From: Actinotalea endophytica | GTDB lineage: Bacteria > Actinomycetota > Actinomycetes > Actinomycetales > Cellulomonadaceae | Length of the DNA: 64,000 nt | Assembly: GCF_025717005.1 (NCBI RefSeq) | Contig: NZ_JAOVZU010000001.1 | Span: forward strand, 248,001 to 312,000 | Reading direction: 5' to 3' | Shown: piece by piece, positions 37,833 to 45,836 of the stretch | Layout of the letters: each line of letters begins with the position of its first letter | Numbering within the stretch: the first letter of the stretch is position 1 | Position numbers and translations under genes: made by a program | Notes under the pieces: generated by a model | Told to the model about the DNA's origin: nothing | Database searches by the model: none | The model's input: the letters and a program-made list of their open reading frames with translations, nothing else

Positions 37833-38632
37833 CGACTCTTCCCTTCGGTGGCGGCCGGCGTCCGCTCGCCGGCGGTCGGTGCGGTGGTGGGCATGGCGTG
37901 GGAGGGCTCGGGATGGGTGACGGTGCGCCCGTAGCGACGCAGGTGGAACCGCATGCGGTCGGCGAGGAAGACCTCCTCGCCGATCTCGATCGGGCGTCCC
38001 CGCTGCCCGGTCGCCGCGCGGCGCACGCGGACCACGGGGGTGCCTGGTGGTACGCCGAGCAGCTCGGCGTTCTCGGGGTCGGCGGCGTCGACCTCGAGCG
38101 TCTCGTCGCTGTAGGAGGGCCACACGCCGTAGACGGTGCGCAGCGTGGAGTACAGCGAGGAGAGGTCCTGGTCGCCCAGCCCGGGGAAGAGGTCGGCGGG
38201 GAGCACCGACGACTCGACGGACAGGGGGTGGCCGGCCGCGCTGCGCAGCCGGAGCAGCTGGTGCACCGTGGCGCCCTCGGGCAGGCCGAGCAGCCGGCGC
38301 TCGCGCGGCCCGGCCACGGCGAGCGCGGCGCGCAGCACGACGGTCGTGACCTCGATGCCCTGGTAGCGCGCGATCACGGGCAGGGACTCGGTGGTGTTCA
38401 GGTGCCGCTCGATCCGGCCGTCGGCGACCAGCACGCCGCCGGCCCGGCCGATCACGCGGCGCACCGCGCCCTCGTCCTCCAAACGGGTCAGGGCGGCCCG
38501 CAGCGCAGCGCGTGGCACCCCGAGGGCAGCCGCCAGCGACCGTTCGTCACCGACCCGCTCGCCCGGCTGCAGCTCCTCGGAGCGCAGCAGGGTCCGCAGG
38601 CGGACGTAGGCGATCGCGGCGGCGTCGTTCAC
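37829..38632 (-). CDS. GntR/HutC-type transcriptional regulator
   Basis: A 267-residue regulator with an N-terminal winged helix (RSLAAALGVPRAALRAALTRLEDEG, about residues 28-52) and a C-terminal UTRA effector domain (ESSVLPADLFPGL ... VVRVRRAATGQRGRPIEIGEEVF). UTRA regulators sense small metabolites. Being cotranscribed between the phospho-lyase-like enzyme and the permease (4-base overlaps on both sides), it probably responds to the imported amine or its phosphate. A Thr/Pro-rich tail ends the protein. Confidence 0.88.
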   Translation of the reverse strand: MNDAAAIAYVRLRTLLRSEELQPGERVGDERSLAAALGVPRAALRAALTRLEDEGAVRRVIGRAGGVLVADGRIERHLNTTESLPVIARYQGIEVTTVVLRAALAVAGPRERRLLGLPEGATVHQLLRLRSAAGHPLSVESSVLPADLFPGLGDQDLSSLYSTLRTVYGVWPSYSDETLEVDAADPENAELLGVPPGTPVVRVRRAATGQRGRPIEIGEEVFLADRMRFHLRRYGRTVTHPEPSHAMPTTAPTAGERTPAATEGKSR

Positions 38633-40032
38633 CCGCGGGCCTCCCGTTCCGGCTCGGCGACCGGCCCCAGCTCCGCCAGTGCGGCGCCGAGCTCGGTGAG
38701 CAGGCGGTCCAGGTCGGCCTCGTCGAAGGCCAGCGGCGGGCGCAGCTTGAGCACGTTGCCCGGGCCGCACACCGAGGTGAGCACGCGGCGCTCGCGCAGC
38801 GCCTCGACGAGGTCCAGCGCGCCGGCGACGTCCGGGGCGCGTGACTCGCGGTCGGTGACCACGTCCACACCCACGTACAGGCCCGCGCCGCGGATGTCGC
38901 CGATCCGGGGGTGGTCGGCGGCGAGAGCGCGCAGGCCGTCGAGCATCTGCGCGCCGACCCGCAGCGCGTTGCCCTGCAGGTCCTCCTCGCGCATCACGTC
39001 GAGCACGGCCTGCGCGGCCGCGATCGAGACCGGGTTCCCGCCGAACGTGTTGAAGTACGGGATCGACTCGCCGAACGTCGCGAGCACGTCGCTGCGCGCC
39101 GCGAGGCCGGACACCGGGATGCCGTTGCCCATGGGCTTGCCCATGGTCACCAGGTCGGGGACCACGCCGTGTCGCGCGAAGCCCCAGAAGTGGGTGCCGG
39201 TCCGGGCGAACCCGGGCTGCACCTCGTCGGCGATCAGCACGCCGCCGGCGCGATGCACCACCTCGACCGCCGGAGCCAGGAACGAGGGCGAGACCGGCTC
39301 GGGGTAGACCCCGTCGGAGGAGAAGATCGAGTCGACCAGCAGGGCGGCGAACCGCGTGCCGTGCCGTTCGAGGTCCGCGATCGCGCGGGCGACCTGATCG
39401 GCGAACCAGGTGCCGACGTCCGGCTCGGAGTCCACCCAGCCCGGCAGGCCTGACGGCGGAGAGAGGCGGTAGGCGTCCGGGGCCGGCACCAGCCGGACGT
39501 CGGCACCGAGCGGCTGGGCGGTGCCCAGCGCCGGCGACAGCCCTGAGGTCAGGGCGGTGTTGCCGTGGTAGGCCTCGGCGCTGACCACCACGCCGGTGCC
39601 ACCGGTGTGTGCCTGGGCCACCCGGACCGCGAGGTCGTTGGCCTCGGAGCCGGTGCACAGGAACATCACGCGGTCGATCTCGTCCGGCAGCAGCGACAGC
39701 AGGTCCTCGGAGTAGCCGACGATCGCGTCGTGCAGGTACCGGGTGTGGGTGTTCAGCGTCGCGGCCTGCTCGGCCATCGCGGCGACCACCCTCGGGTGTG
39801 CGTGGCCCACCGACGCGACGTTGTTGTAGACGTCCAGGTAGTCGTGCCCGTCGGCGTCGGTCAGGTGCGCGCCGTGCCCGGCGACCAGGTGCACGGGGTT
39901 GCGGTAGAAGAGCCGGTACGACGGGCCGAGGACGGCTCCGCGCCGGCGCACGAGCTGCGCGGTGGCCTGCGGCAGGGCGGCACCGTCAGCCCGGAAGCTG
40001 TTGGTGTCCATGATCGTCGACCGGGTTGCCAC
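38629..40032 (-). CDS. Class III PLP enzyme of the AGXT2L (phospho-lyase) type
   Basis: A 467-residue class III aminotransferase-fold protein. PLP Lys299 lies in VTMGKPMGNG, a segment typical of the AGXT2L ethanolamine-phosphate and phosphohydroxylysine phospho-lyases. NTHTRYLHDAIVGY (94-107) also matches that group, and DEVQPGF holds the PLP aspartate. These enzymes remove both phosphate and ammonia to give an aldehyde. With an ethanolamine-type permease in the operon and a divergent kinase, conversion of phosphoethanolamine to acetaldehyde is the best guess; an ordinary aminotransferase cannot be excluded. GGAGG precedes the GTG start. Confidence 0.82.
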   Translation of the reverse strand: MATRSTIMDTNSFRADGAALPQATAQLVRRRGAVLGPSYRLFYRNPVHLVAGHGAHLTDADGHDYLDVYNNVASVGHAHPRVVAAMAEQAATLNTHTRYLHDAIVGYSEDLLSLLPDEIDRVMFLCTGSEANDLAVRVAQAHTGGTGVVVSAEAYHGNTALTSGLSPALGTAQPLGADVRLVPAPDAYRLSPPSGLPGWVDSEPDVGTWFADQVARAIADLERHGTRFAALLVDSIFSSDGVYPEPVSPSFLAPAVEVVHRAGGVLIADEVQPGFARTGTHFWGFARHGVVPDLVTMGKPMGNGIPVSGLAARSDVLATFGESIPYFNTFGGNPVSIAAAQAVLDVMREEDLQGNALRVGAQMLDGLRALAADHPRIGDIRGAGLYVGVDVVTDRESRAPDVAGALDLVEALRERRVLTSVCGPGNVLKLRPPLAFDEADLDRLLTELGAALAELGPVAEPEREARG

Positions 40033-40458
40033 GTGACCTCCTGCTCCTGGCCGGACGGGCGGACGGCGGAGAGCGCGAGTCGGCTCGTCGCCGCCCGTCG
40101 TTGGGCCGTCGGGGTTCCCGTCAGGCGGTGCGCACGCCTCGTTCGGGGTGCGCGTCGCTGCGGGATCTCGTCCTTGCTGATGGGCCGCCCGGCCCTCCGC
40201 TGTGGACGTGTCAACGATGGCCGATCACGATCGCCGGACGGGAGAAGGCTTCGTAAGGAACGCGTTACGCGAGCAGCCGCTTGTGTAAATGGCCGGTCAC
40301 ACGAACGGGCCTCAGTTACGACCTCGTGACGGCTCACCCCAGGCTCTTGCCGGGCGGGTTCGCGCGGGTGCAACCTGCACGCGGCCGCCCGCCTCACCGC
40401 CCCGACCCGCGGCGCAGCGCCCCGACGCGCTCCCGCTCACACCGCCATCGAGGGGCTC
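40033..40458. promoter_or_regulatory. Divergent control region of the ethanolamine-type locus
   Basis: This 426-bp gene-free stretch lies between the phospho-lyase-like gene and the kinase. It contains two inverted repeats: CGTAA-N8-TTACG (40252-40269) and GTGT-N12-ACAC (40283-40302). Either could bind the GntR regulator. No clear -10 box in the window's usual style was found close to the kinase start. Confidence 0.4.
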
Positions 40459-41472
40459 ATGACCAGCACCGCCGACGTCTCGCTCGACGTCTTCGACCAG
40501 CTGAGCAAGGGCGACGCCGCACCGGCGTGGCTCACCGACCTCGTGGTCCAGGCCTGGGGCTTCACCGCCCACGAGGTCGAGGTCACGCTCATCACGGTGT
40601 CCGAGAACGCCACGTTCCTGGTGCGCGTGGACGGCGAGCCGTACGCGGTGACGCGCGTCGCACGCCCCGGCTACATGGCCGGCACGGACGCCTTCGAGTC
40701 CGAGGTCGCCTGGGTCGCGGCGCTCTCGGCGGACGGCGTGGTGCCCGTGCCGCAGGCGCTGCCCACCCTGAACGGCACCTACACCGCGACGACCGGCCCG
40801 TGGACCTGCGTCAGCTACAAGTTCGTCCCGGGACAGATCCTCGAGGACGTCTCCGAACCGGTGCCGCACTACCGCGAGATCGGCCGGATGACCGCGCGCC
40901 TGCACGAGCACACGATGGGCTGGCAGGAGCCTCGCGGGTTCACCCGGCACTCCTGGCAGATCGCCGACATGATCGGCCCGGCGGCCCGGTGGGGACGCTG
41001 GGAGGGTGCCGGTCAGGACGACCGGCTGCTGCGCCGCGCGCAGGAGGCCGCGCTCGCGGTGATCGCCGACGCGCCGCGCGGCCCGGGTGCCTGGGGCCTG
41101 ATCCACGCCGACCTGCGCCCGTCGAACATCATGGTCGACGACGGCGGGCTCACTGTGATCGACTTCGACGACTGCGGGTACAGCTGGTACCTGTACGACT
41201 TCGCGGCGGCGTTGTCCTTCATCGAGCACGTGCCGGAGGCACCGGAGATGGCGAGCGAGTGGGTCGAGGGCTACTCCGAGATCCGGCCGCTGACCCGCGG
41301 TGACCTGGAGACCGGGTGCGCGCTGTCGATGATCCGCCGCCTGCAGATGTTCGGCTGGACCACGACGCACCGTTCCGACGCGCTGCCGCCCGAGCTGTGG
41401 GACGCACAGGGTTCGGGCACCACGGAGGTCGCCGAGCGCTACCTCCGGTCGGCCACCTGGCTGCTGGAGTAG
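40459..41472 (+). CDS. APH-fold small-molecule kinase (ethanolamine/hydroxylysine kinase-like)
   Basis: A 337-residue phosphotransferase of the aminoglycoside/choline-kinase fold. The catalytic loop is His216-Ala-Asp218...Asn223 (HADLRPSNIM) and the metal-binding aspartates are at 235-238 (IDFDDCG). The short N-terminal lobe has SENATFLVRV, as in hydroxylysine-kinase-like proteins. Divergent from a permease/phospho-lyase operon, it likely phosphorylates the imported amine (ethanolamine or a relative). A HAD phosphatase gene follows 7 bases later. Confidence 0.8.
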   Translation: MTSTADVSLDVFDQLSKGDAAPAWLTDLVVQAWGFTAHEVEVTLITVSENATFLVRVDGEPYAVTRVARPGYMAGTDAFESEVAWVAALSADGVVPVPQALPTLNGTYTATTGPWTCVSYKFVPGQILEDVSEPVPHYREIGRMTARLHEHTMGWQEPRGFTRHSWQIADMIGPAARWGRWEGAGQDDRLLRRAQEAALAVIADAPRGPGAWGLIHADLRPSNIMVDDGGLTVIDFDDCGYSWYLYDFAAALSFIEHVPEAPEMASEWVEGYSEIRPLTRGDLETGCALSMIRRLQMFGWTTTHRSDALPPELWDAQGSGTTEVAERYLRSATWLLE

Positions 41473-41479
41473 GGAGGGG

Positions 41480-42199
41480 GTGAGCGCGACGCGGAGCCTG
41501 GCGCTGGACGTCGGCTGGCCGGCCGGGACGGCCGAGGTCGACGCGGTCCTGGTGGACCTGGACGGCACGCTGCTCGACACGGAGCCGGTCTGGTCCGCGG
41601 TCGCGCACGCGCTCGCGGACCGTCTCGGCGCGACGTGGTCTGACGAGGACGACCTGCGGATCGTCGGCTGGAGCGTCCCCGCGGTCGCGACCCTGCTGCG
41701 CGAGCGCGGGGTGCCGTGGGGCGAGGCGCGGGTGGTCGACGCGCTGCACGACGCGGTGGCCGAGCGGCTCGCCGCGTCCGGGGTCGTGCCGTGGCGTGAG
41801 GGCGCCCGTGAGCTGCTCACCGCCGCGCGGGCGGCCGGGCTGCCGACCGGGCTGGTGACGATGAGCCATCGACGGCTGACCAGGGCGGCCGCGGACCGGT
41901 TCGACGTCGTGGTCGCGGGCGACGAGGTGTCCCGGCCGAAGCCCGACCCGCAGGCGTACCTGGTCGCGGCCGCGATGCTCGGTGTGGACCCGAGCCGCTG
42001 CCTCGTGGTCGAGGACTCGCCGACCGGGGTCGGGGCGGGGCTGGCCGCGGGTGCGTGGGTCGCCGCCGTGGACCCGGCGCAGGACGTGAGCGGGGTCGCG
42101 GCGCGGATCGGCGGCGGGGCGGTGGAGCGGCTGGTCGAGGTCTGGCTGCCGGTGCTCGCGGCGCACCTCGACGCGGGCGCGCCCGACCGCGTCGCCTGA
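41480..42199 (+). CDS. HAD-superfamily phosphatase (phosphoglucomutase-like subclass)
   Basis: A 239-residue HAD hydrolase with nucleophile Asp26 and acid Asp28 (VLVDLDGTLLDTEP), the threonine of motif II (GLVTMSH), Lys in SRPKPDP, and EDSPTG for metal binding. The cap domain is of the alpha-helical C1 type. It dephosphorylates a small phosphate ester. It follows the kinase by 7 bases, with GGGAGG just before the GTG, so it is probably cotranscribed and may recycle an overproduced phosphate. The end of the gene (CGTCGCCTGA) starts a 13-bp tandem repeat. Confidence 0.88.
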   Translation: MSATRSLALDVGWPAGTAEVDAVLVDLDGTLLDTEPVWSAVAHALADRLGATWSDEDDLRIVGWSVPAVATLLRERGVPWGEARVVDALHDAVAERLAASGVVPWREGARELLTAARAAGLPTGLVTMSHRRLTRAAADRFDVVVAGDEVSRPKPDPQAYLVAAAMLGVDPSRCLVVEDSPTGVGAGLAAGAWVAAVDPAQDVSGVAARIGGGAVERLVEVWLPVLAAHLDAGAPDRVA

Positions 42200-42226
42200 G
42201 CGCGTCGCCTGAGCGCGTCGCCTGAC
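42190..42226 (+). repeat. 13-bp tandem repeat, three copies, spanning the HAD gene stop codon
   Basis: CGTCGCCTGA recurs at 42190, 42203 and 42216 at a 13-bp period. The first copy contains the last codons and stop of the HAD gene. Confidence 0.9.
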
Positions 42227-42239
42227 CGCAGGCGGGCCG

Positions 42240-42258
42240 GCCGCTGCCCGGGAGCGGC
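42240..42258 (+). terminator. Hairpin downstream of the HAD gene
   Basis: GCCGCT (42240-42245) pairs with AGCGGC (42253-42258) around GCCCGGG, and is flanked by further GGCC palindromes that could extend the structure. Confidence 0.5.
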
Positions 42259-42335
42259 ACCGCCCGGGGCCGGCCGACGGCCGCGACCGTGCAGGTCACG
42301 CGCCGGTTCTCGTTCCGCTCGGATGCCCCCTGTGC

Positions 42336-42341
42336 CATGCT
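42336..42341 (+). promoter_or_regulatory. Variant -10 box (CATGCT) of the sugar MFS gene
   Basis: CATGCT lies six bases before the GTG at 42348, identical in sequence and spacing to the box before the hisC-type gene. Confidence 0.4.
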
Positions 42342-42347
42342 CGAACC

Positions 42348-43745
42348 GTGAACGGGGGGCGCACCGCCAAGGTCGTCGGGTTGGCCGCCACTGCAGCGCT
42401 GGGTGGCCTGCTCTTCGGGTATGACTCGTCGGTCATCAACGGGGCCGTCAGCGCCATCGGCGAGGAGTTCTCGCTCGGGTCGGCGGCCCTGGGCTTCACC
42501 GTGGCGTCGGCGCTGCTGGGCGCGGCCGCCGGTGCCTGGACGACGGGCAGCATCGCGGAGCGGTTCGGCCGCCCGCGCACCATGGTCATGGCGGCGACGC
42601 TCTTCACCGCCAGCGCCGTGCTCACCGGGTTGTCGCAGAGCATCGGCTTCCTCATCGTGTGGCGGGTGGTCGGCGGGTTCGCCGTCGGCATGGCGAGCGT
42701 CATCGCCCCGATGTACATCGCGGAGATCGCGCCGGCGGACATCCGCGGGCGTCTCGGTTCGCTCCAGCAGCTCGCGATCGTCAGCGGGATCTTCGCGTCC
42801 CAGCTGGTCAACCTCGGCCTGGTGAACCTGGCCGGCGGCGCGGCGGGCAACGACCTGTGGGGGCTCAGCGCCTGGCGCTGGATGCTCGTCGTCGAGGCCG
42901 TCCCGGCTATCGCGTACGGGTTGCTCGCGTTGCGGCTCCCGGAGTCGCCGCGCCACCTGGTCGCCGAGGGGCGGGACGCGGAGGCCCGCGACGTGCTCGC
43001 CCTGTTCAGCGACGACCCGGGCGCCGAGCTCACCCGGATCGAGGAGTCGCTCGCCGGCGACGCGAAGCCGCGGTTCGCCGACCTGCGGGGGCCGGTGCTC
43101 GGCCTGGCCGCGATCGTCTGGGTCGGCATCGTCCTGTCGATGCTGCAGCAGCTCACCGGCATCAACGTGGTCTTCTACTACTCGACCGCGCTGTGGGAGG
43201 CCGTGGGGGTCGACACCAGCCAGGCGCTGCTCATCTCGGTCGTCACGGCCGCGGTGAACATCGGTGGCACCGTGCTGGCGATCGCGATCATCGACCGGGT
43301 CGGCCGCCGGGTGCTGCTGCTCGCCGGGTCCGCGGGCATGACCGTCGCGCTCGCGGTGACGGCGTGGGCGTTCTCCACCGCGACCGTGGACGCCTCGGGT
43401 GCCGCGGCGCTGGACGCGACGCACGGGCTCGTGGCGTTCTTCTCGGCGAACACGTTCGTGTTCTTCTTCGCGTTCTCCTGGGGCCCCGTGGTCTGGGTGC
43501 TGCTCGGCGAGATGTTCCCGAACCGGTTGCGCGCCGCGGCCCTGGCGGTCGCGGCCGCCGTCCAGTGGCTGGCGAACTTCGCCGTCACGCAGACCTTCCC
43601 GTGGCTCGCCGAGAACCTGGGGCTGGCCGTCTCGTACTCGCTGTTCGCGGCGTTCTCCGCGGTGTCGCTGTGGTTCGTGCTCCGCTACGTGGCCGAGACG
43701 AAGGGGCGTGCGCTCGAGGACATGGGCTCGGGGGTCGCGGCCTGA
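42348..43745 (+). CDS. Sugar-porter MFS transporter
   Basis: A 465-residue 12-helix major facilitator of the sugar-porter family. It has the signatures GGLLFGYDSSVINGA, ERFGRPRT, RVVGGFAVGMASVIAPMYIAEIAP, PESPRHLV and QQLTGINVVFYY, and a C-terminal PETKG-like segment (VAETKGRALEDM). It imports a hexose, pentose or polyol with protons; the substrate is not readable. The start is leaderless behind CATGCT. It stands alone, so no catabolic pathway is linked to it directly. Confidence 0.93.
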   Translation: MNGGRTAKVVGLAATAALGGLLFGYDSSVINGAVSAIGEEFSLGSAALGFTVASALLGAAAGAWTTGSIAERFGRPRTMVMAATLFTASAVLTGLSQSIGFLIVWRVVGGFAVGMASVIAPMYIAEIAPADIRGRLGSLQQLAIVSGIFASQLVNLGLVNLAGGAAGNDLWGLSAWRWMLVVEAVPAIAYGLLALRLPESPRHLVAEGRDAEARDVLALFSDDPGAELTRIEESLAGDAKPRFADLRGPVLGLAAIVWVGIVLSMLQQLTGINVVFYYSTALWEAVGVDTSQALLISVVTAAVNIGGTVLAIAIIDRVGRRVLLLAGSAGMTVALAVTAWAFSTATVDASGAAALDATHGLVAFFSANTFVFFFAFSWGPVVWVLLGEMFPNRLRAAALAVAAAVQWLANFAVTQTFPWLAENLGLAVSYSLFAAFSAVSLWFVLRYVAETKGRALEDMGSGVAA

Positions 43746-43798
43746 CCGGGTGGCGCGCGTAGGACGCTGTGCGGAGGTGGCGCCGCCGCGCGAGGCGC

Positions 43799-44323
43799 CT
43801 AGGAGGCCTCGCCGTGCAGCATGGCGACGACCACGACGGCCTCGTGGCTGGACCGCATCGCGAGCTCGATGTCGCGGAGGGTGACCGGAGCCATCACGAC
43901 GGGCGCGCCGATGACTTGTCCGTCGACGAGGAGCGCGACCTGCTGGCCGCTGAGGTCGTTCGTGATGCGGGCGAACTCGTCGGCGCCGTCCGAGGTGAGG
44001 GTGATGTTGACCTGGCTGGATCCGGGGGTGACCTCGTGCGCGGTCGCCACCGTGGCCTCGCCCAGCGTGGGTCCGAGCTCGTAGGTGGTGGCGTCGTCGA
44101 TGTCGCAGGCGCGGCCGGCGCCGCCGGAGGTGAGCGGCGGCTCGGTGCAGGTGCCGTCGGTCGACGACGTGACGAGCCGCAGCTCGATGGCTCCCGGCAG
44201 GGCTTGGGCGTGCCACCAGCCCCACGGCGACAGACCCACCGCGACGGTTGCGGCCACGAGGCCCGCGGCGACAAGGGCAGCCGTCCGGATGCCGGGTCGG
44301 CGCCGCGTCGTGTCATTGCCCAT
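43799..44323 (-). CDS. Membrane-anchored stand-alone SecD head-like domain protein
   Basis: A 174-residue protein with an N-terminal membrane helix (about 14-31) and an extracellular domain. ITLTSDGADEFARITNDLSG and QQVALLVDGQVIGAPVVMAPV match the P1-head region of SecD, but none of the SecDF transport helices are present. It is probably a separate surface protein that borrowed the fold; function is unknown. GGGGGAG stands 8 bases before the ATG. It lies between a convergent sugar transporter and the divergent zinc operon. Confidence 0.75.
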   Translation of the reverse strand: MGNDTTRRRPGIRTAALVAAGLVAATVAVGLSPWGWWHAQALPGAIELRLVTSSTDGTCTEPPLTSGGAGRACDIDDATTYELGPTLGEATVATAHEVTPGSSQVNITLTSDGADEFARITNDLSGQQVALLVDGQVIGAPVVMAPVTLRDIELAMRSSHEAVVVVAMLHGEAS

Positions 44324-44460
44324 CGAGCTCACTCCCCCTGGCGGTGCGGTGATCAGGAGCCAGCATGCACCCACGTCGGGCCCGGCGTGCCGGTTCGGGT
44401 GCCCGGCGTGCCGGTTCGGGTGCCCGCCGGGCTGGCTCCGCCGGGGCGTCCCGTGGCAAC

Positions 44461-44480
44461 ATATGAACATGTCTTCAGAT
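44461..44480. promoter_or_regulatory. ArsR/SmtB-type operator overlapping the arsR-family start codon
   Basis: ATATGAA (44461-44467) and TTCAGAT (44474-44480) form an inverted repeat with a 6-base centre, matching SmtB/CzrA-type operators. The ATG start codons at 44463 and 44469 lie inside it, so the bound repressor would cover the start of transcription and translation. Confidence 0.6.
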
Positions 44481-44861
44481 GTCGATGATGTTGTGACGGA
44501 TCCTGCGCCGGACCGGCGCGGGGAGACCGACCAGTCCGCCCTGCGGCAGCTGCCGTCCGACGCGGACGTCGAGGACACGGCGGACGTCTTCGGGCTGCTG
44601 TCCGACCCCGGCCGCCTGCGGTTGCTCGTCGCGCTGCTCGACGGCGAGCTGTGCGTGAGCGACCTCGCCGCGGTGACCGGGCTCAGCGAGTCGTCGGTCA
44701 GCCACGCGCTGCGGCTGCTCCGGGCGCACCGGGTGGTGGCGGTGCGGCGCGCCGGGCGGATGGCGTACTACCGGCTCGAGGACGGGCACGTGCGGATGCT
44801 GCTCGACCTCGCGTTCACGCACACGGAGCACACCGAGGCGATCCACCCGGAGCGGAGCTGA
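44463..44861 (+). CDS. ArsR/SmtB zinc-sensing repressor, CzrA-like
   Basis: A 132-residue winged-helix repressor. The HTH is DLAAVTGLSESSVSHALRLLRAHRVV. The C-terminal helix carries Asp107-x-His109-x10-His120-x2-His123, exactly the alpha-5 metal site spacing of CzrA/SmtB. The alpha-3 site has only one Cys (Cys64), so this is a zinc/cobalt rather than an arsenic or cadmium sensor. It should repress itself and the CDF exporter gene 5 bases downstream until zinc is high. Start ATGs at 44463 or 44469 both lie within its own operator. Confidence 0.9.
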   Translation: MNMSSDVDDVVTDPAPDRRGETDQSALRQLPSDADVEDTADVFGLLSDPGRLRLLVALLDGELCVSDLAAVTGLSESSVSHALRLLRAHRVVAVRRAGRMAYYRLEDGHVRMLLDLAFTHTEHTEAIHPERS

Positions 44862-44866
44862 GCACC

Positions 44867-45790
44867 GTGGGTCACCCGCACGCCGTCCACGCACCGCACG
44901 GAGCAGCGCCCGGCTCGCCGCCCGCCGATCGGCGCTACCTGCTGGGTGCGCTCGCGCTGATCCTCGCGTTCATGGTCGGCGAGGTCGTCGTCGGTCTGGT
45001 CGCGGACTCGCTCGTGCTGCTGTCCGACGCGGCGCACATGCTCACCGACGCGGGGTCGATCGGCTTGGCGCTCGTCGCGATGCGCCTCGCCGCGCGGCCG
45101 CCCAGGGGCGGGTACACCTACGGGCTGCGGCGGGCCGAGATCCTGTCCGCCCAGGCCAACGGCCTGACCCTGGTCCTGCTCGGCGCCTGGTTGGCGTACG
45201 AGGCGATCCATCGGCTGCTCGAGCCCCCGGACGTGACCGGGCCACTGGTGCTCGCGACCGCGCTGGTCGGCGTCGGGGTCAACCTGGCGGCCACCTGGCT
45301 GCTGAGCCGGGCCAACCGGACCAGCCTCAACGTCGAGGGAGCCTTCCAGCACATCCTCAACGACCTGTACGCGTTCATCGCCACGGTCGCCGCGGGCGTC
45401 GTGATGACCTGGACGCCGTTCGCGCGCGCCGACTCCATCGCGTCGCTCGTGGTCGTGGTGCTCATGCTCAAGGCCGGCGTCAGCCTGATCCGGCAGTCCG
45501 GCCGGGTGCTGCTCGAGGCGGCGCCGGAGGGGCTCGACCTGGCGGAGATCGACGACGCGGTGCTCGCGCGCGCCGGCGTCGCCGAGGTGCACGACCTGCA
45601 CGTCTGGGAGATCACCTCCGGGATGACGGCGGCCTCCGCGCACGTCCTGGTGTCGCCCGGTCAGGACTGCCACGTCATCGGCAGGGACGTCCGCCGGTTC
45701 CTCGCCGAGACGTACGGCATCGAGCACGCCACGTTGCAGCTCGACCACCAGGACGGCGCGGGCGGCTGCGGGGGCGCGCACTGCAGCTGA
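44867..45790 (+). CDS. CDF-family zinc/cation exporter
   Basis: A 307-residue cation diffusion facilitator with six helices. The metal-binding pair motifs are SDAAHMLTDAG in helix 2 and FQHILNDLYAF in helix 5. A His-rich N-terminus (HPHAVHAPHG) and a C-terminal cytosolic metal domain ending GGCGGAHCS are also present. It exports zinc (or cobalt/cadmium) in exchange for protons. It follows the CzrA-like repressor by 5 bases and is certainly in its operon. Confidence 0.93.
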   Translation: MGHPHAVHAPHGAAPGSPPADRRYLLGALALILAFMVGEVVVGLVADSLVLLSDAAHMLTDAGSIGLALVAMRLAARPPRGGYTYGLRRAEILSAQANGLTLVLLGAWLAYEAIHRLLEPPDVTGPLVLATALVGVGVNLAATWLLSRANRTSLNVEGAFQHILNDLYAFIATVAAGVVMTWTPFARADSIASLVVVVLMLKAGVSLIRQSGRVLLEAAPEGLDLAEIDDAVLARAGVAEVHDLHVWEITSGMTAASAHVLVSPGQDCHVIGRDVRRFLAETYGIEHATLQLDHQDGAGGCGGAHCS

Positions 45791-45822
45791 CCGGGTGCGG
45801 GGAGCGACGGGGCCGGGGTCGG

Positions 45823-45828
45823 TAGGGT
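45823..45828 (+). promoter_or_regulatory. -10 box of leaderless GNAT transcript
   Basis: TAGGGT lies 8 bases before the GTG at 45837, with no Shine-Dalgarno sequence. Confidence 0.5.
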
Positions 45829-45836
45829 CGCCACTC

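Noticed and set aside
42348-43745. Sugar MFS as part of the ethanolamine-type locus
   Set aside because: It has its own leaderless promoter, follows a hairpin, and its family carries sugars rather than amines.
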